DNA of 64,000 bases from Planctomycetota bacterium (GCA_020638905.1 JACKHP010000010.1:65186-129185); one strand, 5' to 3'; positions 1 through 11,880 are shown, counted from the stretch's first letter. Translations and numbers: made by a program. The notes: generated by a model from the letters alone, not told the origin.

Positions 1-1245
1 CTGCGCCGTGCGGTGCGCGAGAAGCGTCGCATCCTCGACTCGCTCTCGGCCTTCCTGGTGGGCGTCGACGGCGACGGGGTCGTGACCGAGTGGAACTTCA
101 ACTCGAGCGAGCTGTTCGGGCTCTCGAGCGGCGCGGCGCTGGGTCGTCCGTTCGAGGATCTCGAGCTGCCCTGGGACCGCATCGACGTGCTCGACGCGGT
201 GTCCGAGTGCCTCGCATCCGGGCAGCGCATCAAGCGCGACAACTTCACGGTGACGGGCGAGACCGAGAACGACTCGCGCGTCGTCAGCTTCACCGTGAAT
301 CCAGCCCAGGACGGCGACAGCCGCCGCGGCTTCTCGATCATCGGCGCCGACGTCACCGAGCGCAACATGCTCGAGATCCAGCTGCACCAGGCCCAGAAAC
401 TCGAGTCGGTCGGCACGCTCGCCGCGGGCATCGCGCACGAGATCAACACGCCGATGCAGTTCGTGAGCGACAACGTGCGCTTCCTGTCGCAGCAGGTCGA
501 GTCGATCACCGACCTGCTCAAGATGCAGGCCGAGCTGCTCGCCCGGCTCGACGAGGCCGGGGTCGACGACGAGCGCGTGCGCGCCGCACGGCTGCTGGTC
601 GACTCGATGGACGTCGACTTCGTCGCCGACGAGATGCCGCTCGCGATCAACGAGACGCTCGAGGGCGTCGAGCGCGTCACGACGATCGTGAAGGCCATGA
701 AGGACTTCAGCCACCCCGGCGACCAGTCGGTGGCCGCGTCCGACCTGAACAAGGCCATCGAGACGACGCTGCAGGTGGCGCGCAACGAGTACAAGTACAT
801 CGTCGACGTGACCACCGACTTCGGCGACCTGCCGATGGTCGAGTGCTGGGTCGGGGACCTGAACCAGGTCTTCCTGAACCTGCTCGTGAACGGCACGCAC
901 GCCATCCGCGAGAAGCTGGGCGACAACAGCACCGAGAAGGGGACGATCGCCATCAGCACGCGCGTCGACGGCGAGTGCGTCGAGATCAGGTTCACCGACT
1001 CCGGCACGGGCATCCCCGAGGAGGCCCGCGCGCACGTCTTCGAACAGTTCTACACCACCAAGGAGATCGGTCGCGGGACCGGCCTCGGGCTCGCCATCGC
1101 GCGCGCCGTGGTGGTCGACAAGCACGGCGGAGATCTCCGGTTCGAGACCGAGATGGACGTGGGCACGACCTTCATCGTGCGCGTCCCCGTGCGCCAGAAG
1201 CCCGCCGAGGCGACGATCGATGACACGTGTCCTCTTCGTGGATGA
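1..1245 (+). CDS. PAS-domain sensor histidine kinase, 5' end outside window
   Basis: A histidine kinase that would autophosphorylate and pass phosphate to a response regulator. The reading frame is open to base 1, so the GTG at 13 is probably internal and the N-terminus lies outside the window. Counting from that GTG, a PAS domain covers about residues 5-118. A dimerisation/phosphoacceptor helix follows, with GIAHEINTPMQF (His about 142). The ATPase domain then has NQVFLNLLVNGTHAI (N box), DSGTGIPEE (G1), FEQFYTTK (F box) and GTGLGLAIA (G2). All catalytic boxes look intact. No transmembrane segment is visible in the part present. The 3' end overlaps the next gene, a response regulator, by 26 bp, so the two are translationally linked and probably partners. 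Confidence 0.93.
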   Translation: MRRAVREKRRILDSLSAFLVGVDGDGVVTEWNFNSSELFGLSSGAALGRPFEDLELPWDRIDVLDAVSECLASGQRIKRDNFTVTGETENDSRVVSFTVNPAQDGDSRRGFSIIGADVTERNMLEIQLHQAQKLESVGTLAAGIAHEINTPMQFVSDNVRFLSQQVESITDLLKMQAELLARLDEAGVDDERVRAARLLVDSMDVDFVADEMPLAINETLEGVERVTTIVKAMKDFSHPGDQSVAASDLNKAIETTLQVARNEYKYIVDVTTDFGDLPMVECWVGDLNQVFLNLLVNGTHAIREKLGDNSTEKGTIAISTRVDGECVEIRFTDSGTGIPEEARAHVFEQFYTTKEIGRGTGLGLAIARAVVVDKHGGDLRFETEMDVGTTFIVRVPVRQKPAEATIDDTCPLRG

Positions 1246-2275
1246 CGACACCCGCGTCCTGAGCGGGTTGCGACGCCAGCTGCACGACCGACGCGAGGCC
1301 TGGGAGATGGTCTTCGCGCCGGGCGGGCCCGAGGCGCTCGCGCTGGTCGGCGCCGAGACGTTCGACGCCGTCGTGACCGACATGAAGATGCCCGTGATCG
1401 ACGGCGCCAAGGTGCTCGTGCAGGTCGTCGAGCGCCAGCCTTCCGCGTTGCGCATCGTGCTCTCGGGAGAGGCCGATCCCGAGCGCCGCGTCGACGCCGC
1501 GAGCTGCGCCCACCGCTACCTCGTCAAGCCGTGCGCGCCCGAGACGCTCAAGCTCGAGATCGAGCAGGGACTCGCGATGCGCGCGCGCGTCGAGGCGCTG
1601 CAGGACGCGCGTCTCGTCAGCCTGTGGCGGCGTCCGCCGTTCTCGACCGCCGGGGGGCGTGATCTCCTCGCGGCGATGCAGTCCGAGGCGACGCAGCTCC
1701 CGCAGGGTCTGGCCGAGAGCCTGGACGCCGACGACACGCTCTGGCGCCGGGTGCGCCAGGCGCTCTCGGCGGCGTGGGTCGACGAGGTCACGCTGCGCTC
1801 GACGCCCGACGAGCTGGCGTCGGCGGTGGGCGCGCGCACCGTGCTCGGTACCGCGATGGCCGCGCGGGTGCTCGAGCTGGTCGACCTCGGCGACGGCGGA
1901 GGCTGGACGTCCGCGCTGCCCGTGGCCGTCTCCGCGCGCAAGCTCGCGCGGGAGCACGGTCTGCCGGGCGATGCGGCCGCCGAGGCCTTCCTGGGAGGCT
2001 TGTTGCACGCGGTCTGCGCCGGCGAGTCCCGCGACGACACGTGGGCCGTGCTCGCGTACGTCCTGCCGTGCTGGGGCTTCCCGCGGCGCGTGGTCGACGC
2101 CGCCACGGCCTGCCCCGACGCCTGGGCGACGTGCGGCGAGGGACATCCCCTGGCCGCGGTGCTGGCGGCGCGGCTGTTGGTGGGTGACTCGCGCGCCCCC
2201 GAACTCGTCGCCGCGCTCTCGGAGCTGGGATGGTCCGAGCGCGTCTCGGCCTGGAAGCACATCGATCGAAACTGA
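1220..2275 (+). CDS. Response regulator: receiver plus degenerate HDOD-like domain
   Basis: A 351-residue regulator. Residues 1-120 form a receiver domain: acidic pair in LFVDDDTRVLSG, phosphoacceptor Asp in VVTDMKMPVIDG, Lys in YLVKPCAPETL. The remaining 220 residues, almost all alpha-helical and rich in Ala and Leu, look like a divergent HDOD-type output domain of the kind found in RpfG/HDOD response regulators. No HD dyad or DNA-binding motif is visible, so the output is probably protein-protein contact rather than phosphodiesterase activity. The ATG lies inside the kinase gene, so the start is well constrained. Receiver: certain. HDOD assignment: inferred from shape and context. Confidence 0.85.
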   Translation: MTRVLFVDDDTRVLSGLRRQLHDRREAWEMVFAPGGPEALALVGAETFDAVVTDMKMPVIDGAKVLVQVVERQPSALRIVLSGEADPERRVDAASCAHRYLVKPCAPETLKLEIEQGLAMRARVEALQDARLVSLWRRPPFSTAGGRDLLAAMQSEATQLPQGLAESLDADDTLWRRVRQALSAAWVDEVTLRSTPDELASAVGARTVLGTAMAARVLELVDLGDGGGWTSALPVAVSARKLAREHGLPGDAAAEAFLGGLLHAVCAGESRDDTWAVLAYVLPCWGFPRRVVDAATACPDAWATCGEGHPLAAVLAARLLVGDSRAPELVAALSELGWSERVSAWKHIDRN

Positions 2276-2386
2276 CCGGACGTTCCCGTGCGATCGGACG
2301 CAGATGGGCTGGAGTCGCCCCCGCGGACGGTCGATAGAGCAGGGTCACCGGGGCCGGACGCGCCCCGAGCCCGGAGGAGGCAAGCG

Positions 2387-3055
2387 ATGCGGCACAAGCT
2401 CCTGATCGTCGACGACGAGCCCATGATCTACCACGCGCTGCGTCGTGGTCTGCACCGCGAGGCAGAGTGGGAGACCATGTACGCCGCTGGCGCGGAGGCC
2501 GCGCTCGAGATCCTCGAGACCGAGGCGATCGACATCGTGATCTGCGACGAGAACATGCCGGGCATGAACGGCAGCCAGCTGCTCGGACTCGTGCGCCAGC
2601 GTTGGCCCGACGTGATCAGGATGATGCTCACCGGCGACGCGCGCGTCGACGTGGTCATGAAGGCCATCAACAACGGCGAGATCTACCGCTTCTTCACCAA
2701 GCCGTGCAACGAGGCCGAGCTGATCGTGGCCCTGCGCGACGCGCTGCAGATGAAGAAGCTGAAGTCCGAGAGCCGGCGCCTGCTCGACATGGTCAAGAGC
2801 CAGGCCGCCCGCATCCGCATGCTCGAGGGCAAGGGCGGACCGCTGACCGACACGCAGGACGCGGTCCCCGCGGCGCCCGTCGCCGTGGGGCAGCGCAGCA
2901 TGTCGCTGGACGAGATCACCGGCCGCGCCCCGTCCCCGGGGGCAGAACCGGCGCCGGCGCGCGGAAACGGCGTGATCGACCTGAACGGCGGCGTCGACGA
3001 CGTCGACTCGCTGCTCGACGAGATCCGCTCCGAGCTGGACAACATCGCCCGCTGA
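2387..3055 (+). CDS. Response regulator with coiled-coil and disordered tail
   Basis: A 222-residue single-receiver regulator. The ATG follows a strong Shine-Dalgarno (GGAGGAGG at 2373-2380), which favours it over in-frame starts upstream. The receiver occupies residues 1-122: LLIVDDEPMIYHAL, phospho-Asp in VICDENMPGMNG, Thr in MLTGDA, Lys in RFFTKPCNEAEL. A coiled-coil helix follows, similar to the linker in RpfG-like regulators. Then comes a Pro/Ala-rich, probably disordered stretch. The C-terminus is acidic and helical (VDDVDSLLDEIRSELDN). No HD-GYP, GGDEF or HTH output is present. Third gene of the two-component cluster, same strand as the kinase. Confidence 0.88.
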   Translation: MRHKLLIVDDEPMIYHALRRGLHREAEWETMYAAGAEAALEILETEAIDIVICDENMPGMNGSQLLGLVRQRWPDVIRMMLTGDARVDVVMKAINNGEIYRFFTKPCNEAELIVALRDALQMKKLKSESRRLLDMVKSQAARIRMLEGKGGPLTDTQDAVPAAPVAVGQRSMSLDEITGRAPSPGAEPAPARGNGVIDLNGGVDDVDSLLDEIRSELDNIAR

Positions 3056-3074
3056 GCGGCGGGCGGGCCGCCGC
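3056..3074 (+). terminator. Hairpin after response-regulator operon
   Basis: A 7-bp GC-only stem (GCGGCGG/CCGCCGC) with a 5-base loop starts immediately after the stop codon of the response regulator. No T-tract follows, so it may be a weak terminator or only an mRNA-stabilising hairpin. Confidence 0.35.
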
Positions 3075-3119
3075 GCGTCTCCGACGCGCCGGCGGTGGAT
3101 CGCCGCGAGAAGTTCGGGC

Positions 3120-3125
3120 TAGACT
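3120..3125 (+). promoter_or_regulatory. Putative -10 element TAGACT
   Basis: The hexamer TAGACT in the context gcTAGACTcg lies 28 bp before the ATG of the DUF1573 gene, with the SD AGGAGCC (3141-3147) in between. It belongs to the TANNNT series described in the findings. No good -35 box is visible. Confidence 0.4.
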
Positions 3126-3153
3126 CGCGGGCTCCCGTCCAGGAGCCCGCAAG

Positions 3154-4200
3154 ATGCCGCACGCAGAGCACGTTCCGCGCGTCCCGGCGACGTGCGTCCT
3201 GTTCGTGCTGGCGGCGCTCGCGCTGTTCGGCGGCGCGCCGTCCGCGCGGGCCGGCGAGACCGGTCCCGTGCTGGTCGTCACGCCGGAGCACCTGCACCTC
3301 GGCGAGGTGTACTGGGGCTCCAGCGGACGCGGCGAGATCGTGCTCGAGAACGCGGGCGACGAGACGCTCGTGATCGACCAGATCAGGAGCAGCTGCGGTT
3401 GCACGGTGGCCCCGCTGGCCGAGGACAGCCGGCGCCTCGAGCCGGGCGCGAAGGTGACCGTCCCGGTGATCATGACGCCCAAGGGCCCGGCCACGCCGCT
3501 GCACAAGACCCTGCACGTGGTCAGCAACGACCACCGGCACCCGGACGTCCCGGTCGAGGTCGAGTGCGACGTCAAGGTCGGCGTCGAGACGGTGCCCGGA
3601 TACGTGCTGTTCCGCGACCTCGAGCTGGGCCAGGTGGCCGAGACGGACCTGAAGGTCGTCTCGCGCGACGGCGAGCCGTTCGCGATCGTCTCGGCGACCG
3701 TCAACGGCGACCTGTACGCGTTGACCTTCGAGACGGGGACCGAGGCGCTCGAGCACGTGATCCACGTCCGGGCGGGGCCCATCGAGCGGCGCATCAACCC
3801 GTCCTGCCTGTTGACCGTGACGACCACGCACTCGCGCACGCCGACGCTCACGATCAACTGCAACTCGATGACCGCGCCGGCACTCGTGACCGACCCGCGC
3901 TACCTGCTGCTGGGCGACGTCCCGGCCGGCGGCGAGCGCGAGATCACGGTCGAGGTGCGGCGTCCGCACGACCCGACGCCGTTCGAGTCGCTCGAGATCG
4001 TGCCCTTCAACATGCCCGAGCTGGTCGTCCGCACCCGACGCGACGAGGCGAACCCGCTGCTCTGGCACGTGGCCGTGACCGCGCCGACCGCACGCGCGGG
4101 CCAGAACCTGAACACCCCCGTGCGCCTCGTCACCGAGCTGGGCGAGGATGCCGCACTGACCATGCTGCTCGGACTGCGCGTGACCCCGGAGAAGCCGTGA
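3154..4200 (+). CDS. DUF1573-domain exported protein
   Basis: A 348-residue exported protein. A hydrophobic signal peptide (CVLFVLAALALFGGA) ends around the ARA-G site near residue 31. Residues about 35-135 match the DUF1573 family: an Ig-like fold with the signature SSCGCTVAPL, and the phrase LEPGAKVTVPVIMTPKG, typical of bacterial ASH/HYDIN-like beta-sandwich domains. The rest (about 140-345) is further beta-rich sequence, probably two more Ig-like modules. The start has an AGGAG SD. It is the first gene of an operon with a YtkA-like lipoprotein (4-base stop/start overlap ATGA region at 4198-4202) and a di-heme peroxidase. DUF1573 has no defined biochemical role; periplasmic scaffolding or interaction is inference. 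Confidence 0.85.
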   Translation: MPHAEHVPRVPATCVLFVLAALALFGGAPSARAGETGPVLVVTPEHLHLGEVYWGSSGRGEIVLENAGDETLVIDQIRSSCGCTVAPLAEDSRRLEPGAKVTVPVIMTPKGPATPLHKTLHVVSNDHRHPDVPVEVECDVKVGVETVPGYVLFRDLELGQVAETDLKVVSRDGEPFAIVSATVNGDLYALTFETGTEALEHVIHVRAGPIERRINPSCLLTVTTTHSRTPTLTINCNSMTAPALVTDPRYLLLGDVPAGGEREITVEVRRPHDPTPFESLEIVPFNMPELVVRTRRDEANPLLWHVAVTAPTARAGQNLNTPVRLVTELGEDAALTMLLGLRVTPEKP

Positions 4201-4694
4201 TGAGTGGGAAGTCCCTTGCCGTGATCGGATCCGTGCTGCTCGTCGCGGTGGCGTGCTCGTCCCCGGGTGCGGCGACCCCCGCGCCGGACGCCGCCGACGC
4301 GCCCGTCGCGGACGGCGCTGCGTCCGACGCCCCGGCCACGGCCGAGGCCGAGAGCGTGACCAAGGGCTGGCGCGAGAAGACCGTCGAGGGACTGATCGTG
4401 CGCTGGCGTCCGCTGCCCGACCCGATCCCTCTCAACAAGCTCTTCAACCTCGACATCGAGCTCGCGAACCCCACCGGCGGCCCGGTCGACGGGGTCACGC
4501 AGATGCGCGTCGACGCCAAGATGCCGGCCCACGGTCACGGCATGACGCGTCAGGCCCAGACCATCATGGACGGCAGCGAACGCGCCCACGCGGTGGGCCT
4601 GCTGTTCCACATGGTGGGCGAGTGGGAGGTCTCGGTCGACGTGTACCGCGACCAGCACTGGATCTCCGCCAAGTGGACCGAGACCCTCGAGTGA
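4200..4694 (+). CDS. YtkA-like domain lipoprotein
   Basis: A 164-residue lipoprotein. The signal is SLAVIGSVLLVAVACSS with a lipobox-like VAVAC (Cys about 19). A Pro/Ala/Asp-rich linker follows to about residue 55. The C-terminal 105 residues fit the YtkA/FixH-like immunoglobulin fold, with the His/Met-rich motif MPAHGHGMTR and the closing MVGEWEVSVDVYR. In this family that motif is often near metal, especially copper, handling proteins; copper binding here is inference. The start codon overlaps the stop of the DUF1573 gene by one base, so coupled translation is likely. The downstream neighbour is a c-type di-heme peroxidase, consistent with a periplasmic redox operon. Confidence 0.8.
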   Translation: MSGKSLAVIGSVLLVAVACSSPGAATPAPDAADAPVADGAASDAPATAEAESVTKGWREKTVEGLIVRWRPLPDPIPLNKLFNLDIELANPTGGPVDGVTQMRVDAKMPAHGHGMTRQAQTIMDGSERAHAVGLLFHMVGEWEVSVDVYRDQHWISAKWTETLE

Positions 4695-4696
4695 GC

Positions 4697-7027
4697 ATGG
4701 CGGACGGCGCGCGCGACGGGCGCGCGCCGTCGTCCCGTGACCGGGGGGCGCGCGTCCCCCGGAGCGGGAGCGCCGCTGGCCTCGCCGTCGCGGGACTGGT
4801 CGCGCTCGCGCTGCTTTCGCCGAACGCCTGCCGCGCCCCGCTCGACGGTGCCGCGTCCGACCTGGCGCAGGCGCCCGACGCCGACACGTCGGCGCGCGGC
4901 GCCGTCGAGGCTCGGGCGGCCGGGCCGCCGTGGGTCGTGGCGCTCACGCCACTCGAGCGCAAGCGCATCCTGCGCATGTCCCCGCTCGGGGATCCGCCGC
5001 CCGACCCCACGAACGCGGTGGCCGACGACCCGCGGGCGGCGCGTCTCGGGCAGGCGCTGTTCTTCGACCCGCGGCTGTCCGACGACGGCTCGGTGGCGTG
5101 CGTGAGCTGCCACGATCCGCAGAAGGGCTGGGCCGACGGACGCCGCCTCGCGCGCGGACTGGCCGACGCGTCCTTCCACGCCCCCACGCTGTGGAACGCG
5201 GCGTACCAGCGCTGGTACTTCTGGGACGGTCGGGCCGACTCGCTCTGGGCGCAGGCCCTCGGCCCGCTCGAGAACCCCAAGGAGCACGGCGCCGACCGCT
5301 CCCTCGTGGCGCACGTCCTGCACGACGACCCGCGCCTCGCGGCGGCGTACGAGGAGGTCTTCGGCGCGCTGCCCGAACTCGACGACGCGGCGCGCTTCCC
5401 GGCGCGCGCCCGTCCGGTGCCGGGCGAGCCGTCGAATCCGCAGCAGCTCGCGTGGGACGCGATGCATCCCAGCGACCGCGACGACGTGAACCGCGTGTTC
5501 GCCAACGTGGGCAAGTCGCTCGAGGCCTTCGAGCGCCGGATCGTCTCGAGGCACGCACCGATCGACACGTTCGTCGAGGGACTGCGCACGGGCGACGCGT
5601 CCGAGCTGGCCGCGCTCGACGAGTCGGCCGTACGCGGCGCGCAGCTCTTCGTGGGACGCGGCAACTGCCACGTGTGCCACGGCGGCGCGACGTTCTCCGA
5701 CCTCGAGTTCCACGACATCCGGCTGCCGCTGGCGGGAGCACCGTCGGTGGGCGACCCGGGACGACTGGGCGCGTACCGCAAGCTGCGCGGCGACCCGTTC
5801 GCCGGCGGCGGGGCGTACAGCGACGATCCCGAGACCGGCGACGACAAGGTGGCGCGCCTGCTTCCGTCGGAGGAGGCCTACGGCGCCTTCAAGACGCCTT
5901 CGCTGCGCAACGTGGCGGCCACCGCGCCGTACATGCACCGGGGCCACTTCGCCACGCTCGACGACGTGCTCGACCACTACTCGACCCTGGCCCGCGGCGG
6001 CACGCCCGTCGGACACCACACCGAGCCGCGCAGGAGCGAGAGCATCCTCGTGCCGTTGCACCTCACGGCGCAGGAGCACGACGATCTGCGAGCGTTCCTC
6101 GAGTCGCTCACCGACACGGCCATCGACCCGGCGCTCACCCGTCCGCCGGCCGGACTGGAACCCCCGCCGCCGCGTCCGCGCTCACGGGCGCTCGACGACT
6201 TCCGCGCGATCTCGGCCGACGCGCTCGAGTCGCATCCGCTCGAGGAGCTGGCCGGGCTCGACCGCGTGCGCGGCTGGCGCCTGCGCGAGGACCTCGTGCG
6301 CGCCCTGGCCGATCCGGAGTCGACGCGCTTCAAGGAGCCGTTGTTCCTGCCGGGCGTCGAGGCGTTGCTGCCGCGCGAGGCCGCCGAGCTCGCGCGCTAC
6401 GACGGTGGACGCCTGTTCCTGCGCGACCTGCGTGCGCTCGACCTCGAGACCGCGCGACAGCTCGTCGGATTCCGTCCAGGGGGCGAACTGTTCCTCGACG
6501 GACTCGCGACGCTCGACCTCGATGTCGCCCGCGTGCTCGCCGCGTGGAAGGGCGACCGGCTCTCGCTCGGCGGACTGACGTCGCTGTCGCCCGACCTGGC
6601 GCAGGTGCTGGCGGTCTTCGGCGGCGGACTCGAGCTCGACGGTGTGCGTGGGCTCGACGACGAGACCGCGCGCGCCCTGTCCGCGTGGCGCTCGCCCGGG
6701 CCCGGACGCATGCTCTCGCTCGACGGCGTGCGCGGGCTCGCGCCGGAGGTCGTGGCGACGCTCGCGGCCGTCGACGGCTGGGGGCTCAGCCTGGGCGGGC
6801 TCGAGACCCTCGACGCGCCGCTGGCCGAGGCGCTGCGGGGCGCGCACGTCACGCTGCTGCGCCTCGACGGCGTGCGCTCGCTGTCGTCCGACGCGGTCGA
6901 GCCCATGACGCACTGGACGGCGCGCTTCGTCGAGCTGCGCGCGCTGCGCGAGGCCGACGCCGACACGCGCGCCCGGCTCGAGGCCGCGCCGCCCGTCTTC
7001 AGCCTCGATCCGCCGCCGGGCGCCTGA
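4697..7027 (+). CDS. Di-heme cytochrome c peroxidase family protein fused to leucine-rich repeats
   Basis: A 776-residue protein of two parts. Residues about 75-480 form a bacterial cytochrome c peroxidase/MauG-type domain. The first heme motif is CVSCH at residue 135 in ACVSCHDPQKGWADGR. The second is CHVCH at about 324. A likely axial Met lies in ATAPYMHRGHFATL. Typical phrases such as FFDPRLS and FKTPSLRN are present. Residues about 500-770 hold eight copies of a 24-residue leucine-rich repeat. A hydrophobic signal (AGLAVAGLVALALL) near residue 30 predicts export; the SPNAC that follows is not a good lipobox. A GTG at 4691 overlapping the upstream stop is an alternative start. Families with this domain reduce peroxide or oxidise proteins; the substrate here is unknown. 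The repeat fusion is unusual. Confidence 0.88.
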   Translation: MADGARDGRAPSSRDRGARVPRSGSAAGLAVAGLVALALLSPNACRAPLDGAASDLAQAPDADTSARGAVEARAAGPPWVVALTPLERKRILRMSPLGDPPPDPTNAVADDPRAARLGQALFFDPRLSDDGSVACVSCHDPQKGWADGRRLARGLADASFHAPTLWNAAYQRWYFWDGRADSLWAQALGPLENPKEHGADRSLVAHVLHDDPRLAAAYEEVFGALPELDDAARFPARARPVPGEPSNPQQLAWDAMHPSDRDDVNRVFANVGKSLEAFERRIVSRHAPIDTFVEGLRTGDASELAALDESAVRGAQLFVGRGNCHVCHGGATFSDLEFHDIRLPLAGAPSVGDPGRLGAYRKLRGDPFAGGGAYSDDPETGDDKVARLLPSEEAYGAFKTPSLRNVAATAPYMHRGHFATLDDVLDHYSTLARGGTPVGHHTEPRRSESILVPLHLTAQEHDDLRAFLESLTDTAIDPALTRPPAGLEPPPPRPRSRALDDFRAISADALESHPLEELAGLDRVRGWRLREDLVRALADPESTRFKEPLFLPGVEALLPREAAELARYDGGRLFLRDLRALDLETARQLVGFRPGGELFLDGLATLDLDVARVLAAWKGDRLSLGGLTSLSPDLAQVLAVFGGGLELDGVRGLDDETARALSAWRSPGPGRMLSLDGVRGLAPEVVATLAAVDGWGLSLGGLETLDAPLAEALRGAHVTLLRLDGVRSLSSDAVEPMTHWTARFVELRALREADADTRARLEAAPPVFSLDPPPGA
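6401..6994 (+). repeat. Eight LRR-like repeats in the peroxidase C-terminus
   Basis: Eight tandem units of about 24 residues with the pattern G-x-L-x-L-x-G-L-x-x-L-x-x-x-x-A-x-x-L-A-x-x-x-G. Examples are LFLDGLATLDLDVARVLAAW, LSLGGLTSLSPDLAQVLAVF and LSLDGVRGLAPEVVATLAAV. The units are diverged at DNA level, so this is an old protein repeat and not a recent nucleotide expansion. Similar repeats are common in planctomycete proteins. Confidence 0.75.
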
Positions 7028-7028
7028 C

Positions 7029-7045
7029 GCGCCGACGGACGGCGC
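7029..7045. terminator. Small hairpin between convergent genes
   Basis: GCGCCG/CGGCGC with a 5-base loop fills most of the 21-bp gap between the convergent peroxidase and carB genes. It may serve as a bidirectional terminator. No T-tract. Confidence 0.3.
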
Positions 7046-7048
7046 TCG

Positions 7049-10312
<3,264 letters not shown>

Positions 10313-10377
10313 GGTGGTGCTCCTTCGGGCGGGCGTCGCGCGCGCCCGTGGACGACGCGTGCAGGCAAATCCGGGAC

Positions 10378-10383
10378 ACCATA
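10378..10383 (-). promoter_or_regulatory. Putative -10 element TATGGT upstream of carB
   Basis: TATGGT on the minus strand, about 65 bp before the TTG start of carB, fits the TANNNT series seen in this window. No convincing -35 box. Confidence 0.3.
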
Positions 10384-10474
10384 CTCGATCGGCGCCACCG
10401 CGCCGCATGTCGGACGGGGTCGCGAGCCGGGTCCGGCGCCCGTCGAAGAGCCTGGCGCCCTCCGCCCGGCAGGG

Positions 10475-11368
10475 TCAGCCCGCGCGGCCGGGCCCGTCCT
10501 CGCCGCACCACTCCCGCACCGCGCGTCCCAGGCGGACGGCGACGTCCTCGGGCAGCAGCGCCTCGGGGCCCAGCTCGTCGGCCGCCAGGTCGCCCGCGCG
10601 GGCGTGCAGGTGCACCGCCAGGGCGGCCGCGCCGGCCGCGTCGGGCAGCCGGGCCAAGAGCGCGCCCAGGCAGCCGGAGAGGACGTCCCCCATCCCCGCC
10701 CGGGCCATGCCCGGGTTGCCGGACGACTCGATGCGCACGCGCTCGCCGTCCGTGGTCACGGTGCGGTGGCCCTTGAGCACGACCACCGCGCCGGTGTGCG
10801 AGGCCAGGGCGCGCGCCCGTGCGACGCGCTCGTCGTCGCCCCGTGGCGCGGGACTCCGGTCGAGGCGTGCCAGCTCGCCCGGGTGCGGCGTGAGCACCGT
10901 CGGCGCCGGACGTCGGCGCAAACGCTCGACGCCGGACAGCGCGAGCAGGTTGAGACCGTCTGCGTCGAGCAGCAGCGGACGCGCCGCTCCGTCGAGGAGT
11001 CCCTCGACGAACGCGCCGGTGGCAGGGTGTCCGCCGAGTCCAGGACCCAGCACCACGGTGTCGGAGCCCAGGGCCAGCTCGAGCGCGCCGGGCAGGGCGC
11101 GCGCGTCGAAGCCGCCCTGCTCGCCGTCGGGCGCGCGGTGCAGCACGCACGACGGGACGGCCGGCAGCACGAGCGGCGCGATGCCCTCGGGCACGAGCAG
11201 GTGCACGTAGCCCGCGCCCATGCGCAGCGCGCCCAGGGCCGCCAGGATCGCCGCCCCGGGATAGCGTCCGCAGCCGGCCGCCACGAGCACGCTCCCGTAG
11301 TCGCCCTTGTGCGTGTCGGCGAGGCGTTCGGGCAGGGCGGGCAACGGCAGATCGGGCGCGTCGACCAT
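10475..11368 (-). CDS. nnrD: ADP-dependent NAD(P)H-hydrate dehydratase
   Basis: Repairs damaged (hydrated) NADH and NADPH using ADP or ATP. 297 residues, a ribokinase-like fold of the YjeF C-terminal/carbohydrate kinase-related family. Diagnostic motifs are HKGDYGSVLVAAGC near the N-terminus, LGPGLGG, DADGLNLL, TPHPGELARL, VLKGHRT and the phosphate-loop motif NPGMARAGMGDVLSG. Only the dehydratase domain is present; the epimerase domain (YjeF_N) is absent, so an epimerase must be encoded elsewhere. It is 162 bp downstream of the carB start and on the same strand. Confidence 0.93.
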   Translation of the reverse strand: MVDAPDLPLPALPERLADTHKGDYGSVLVAAGCGRYPGAAILAALGALRMGAGYVHLLVPEGIAPLVLPAVPSCVLHRAPDGEQGGFDARALPGALELALGSDTVVLGPGLGGHPATGAFVEGLLDGAARPLLLDADGLNLLALSGVERLRRRPAPTVLTPHPGELARLDRSPAPRGDDERVARARALASHTGAVVVLKGHRTVTTDGERVRIESSGNPGMARAGMGDVLSGCLGALLARLPDAAGAAALAVHLHARAGDLAADELGPEALLPEDVAVRLGRAVREWCGEDGPGRAG

Positions 11369-11439
11369 CGGGTGCTCCTGCGCGGACGGGGCGTCCTGCG
11401 CCTCGGCCCGATGGTAGCCGCGGGCCCCGGCGGGGTCGC

Positions 11440-11445
11440 TATACT
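11440..11445 (+). promoter_or_regulatory. Putative -10 element TATACT, possible leaderless start
   Basis: TATACT in the context gcTATACTcgg ends six bases before the ATG of the DUF151 gene. Initiation at the usual distance would put +1 on or next to the A of the ATG, giving a leaderless mRNA. No -35 consensus is visible, and no SD. Confidence 0.45.
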
Positions 11446-11451
11446 CGGCCC

Positions 11452-11880
11452 ATGGCCATGAGAGAGGTGGAGCTCGCGCGGATCATCCGCAACGACGAGA
11501 CGCCGGAGTGCCACCTCTACCTCCGCGAACTCGACGGCGGCCGCATCTTCCCCATCATCATCCACCAGAACGAGATGGCGGAGATCCACCGCAAGGTGAC
11601 GGGCCTCGTGATGCGGCGTCCGATGACGCACGATCTGTTCGCCTCGCTCATGCAGGCGGCGGGGCTGCGGCTCACGGCGGTCGAGATCACCGAGCTCAAG
11701 TCCGAGGTGTTCTACGCGCGCATGCTGCTCGAAGGCGACGCGGGACAGAGCTTCTCGCTCGATGCGCGCCCGTCCGACGCGGTGGCCATCGCCACCGGGG
11801 TGCGCGCGCCGCTGTTCGCCAGCGAGAAGATCCTCGACGAGATCGGTGTGGTCGAAGGCGCGGAGGACGACACGGCCTGA
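11452..11880 (+). CDS. DUF151 bifunctional nuclease-family protein
   Basis: 142 residues, full length for the compact DUF151 family (homologues described as bifunctional DNase/RNase). Family phrases are visible: IIIHQNEMAEIHRK, RPMTHDLFASLMQAAG, VFYARMLLE and the conserved PSDAVAIATGVRAPLF. A UVR motif, which some relatives carry at the C-terminus, is missing. Nuclease activity has been reported for plant and mycobacterial relatives only. The start is either ATG 11452 or ATG 11458; both lack an SD, and a -10-like TATACT immediately upstream suggests a leaderless message. A tRNA-Ser gene follows after 21 bp and may share the transcript. Confidence 0.9.
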   Translation: MAMREVELARIIRNDETPECHLYLRELDGGRIFPIIIHQNEMAEIHRKVTGLVMRRPMTHDLFASLMQAAGLRLTAVEITELKSEVFYARMLLEGDAGQSFSLDARPSDAVAIATGVRAPLFASEKILDEIGVVEGAEDDTA

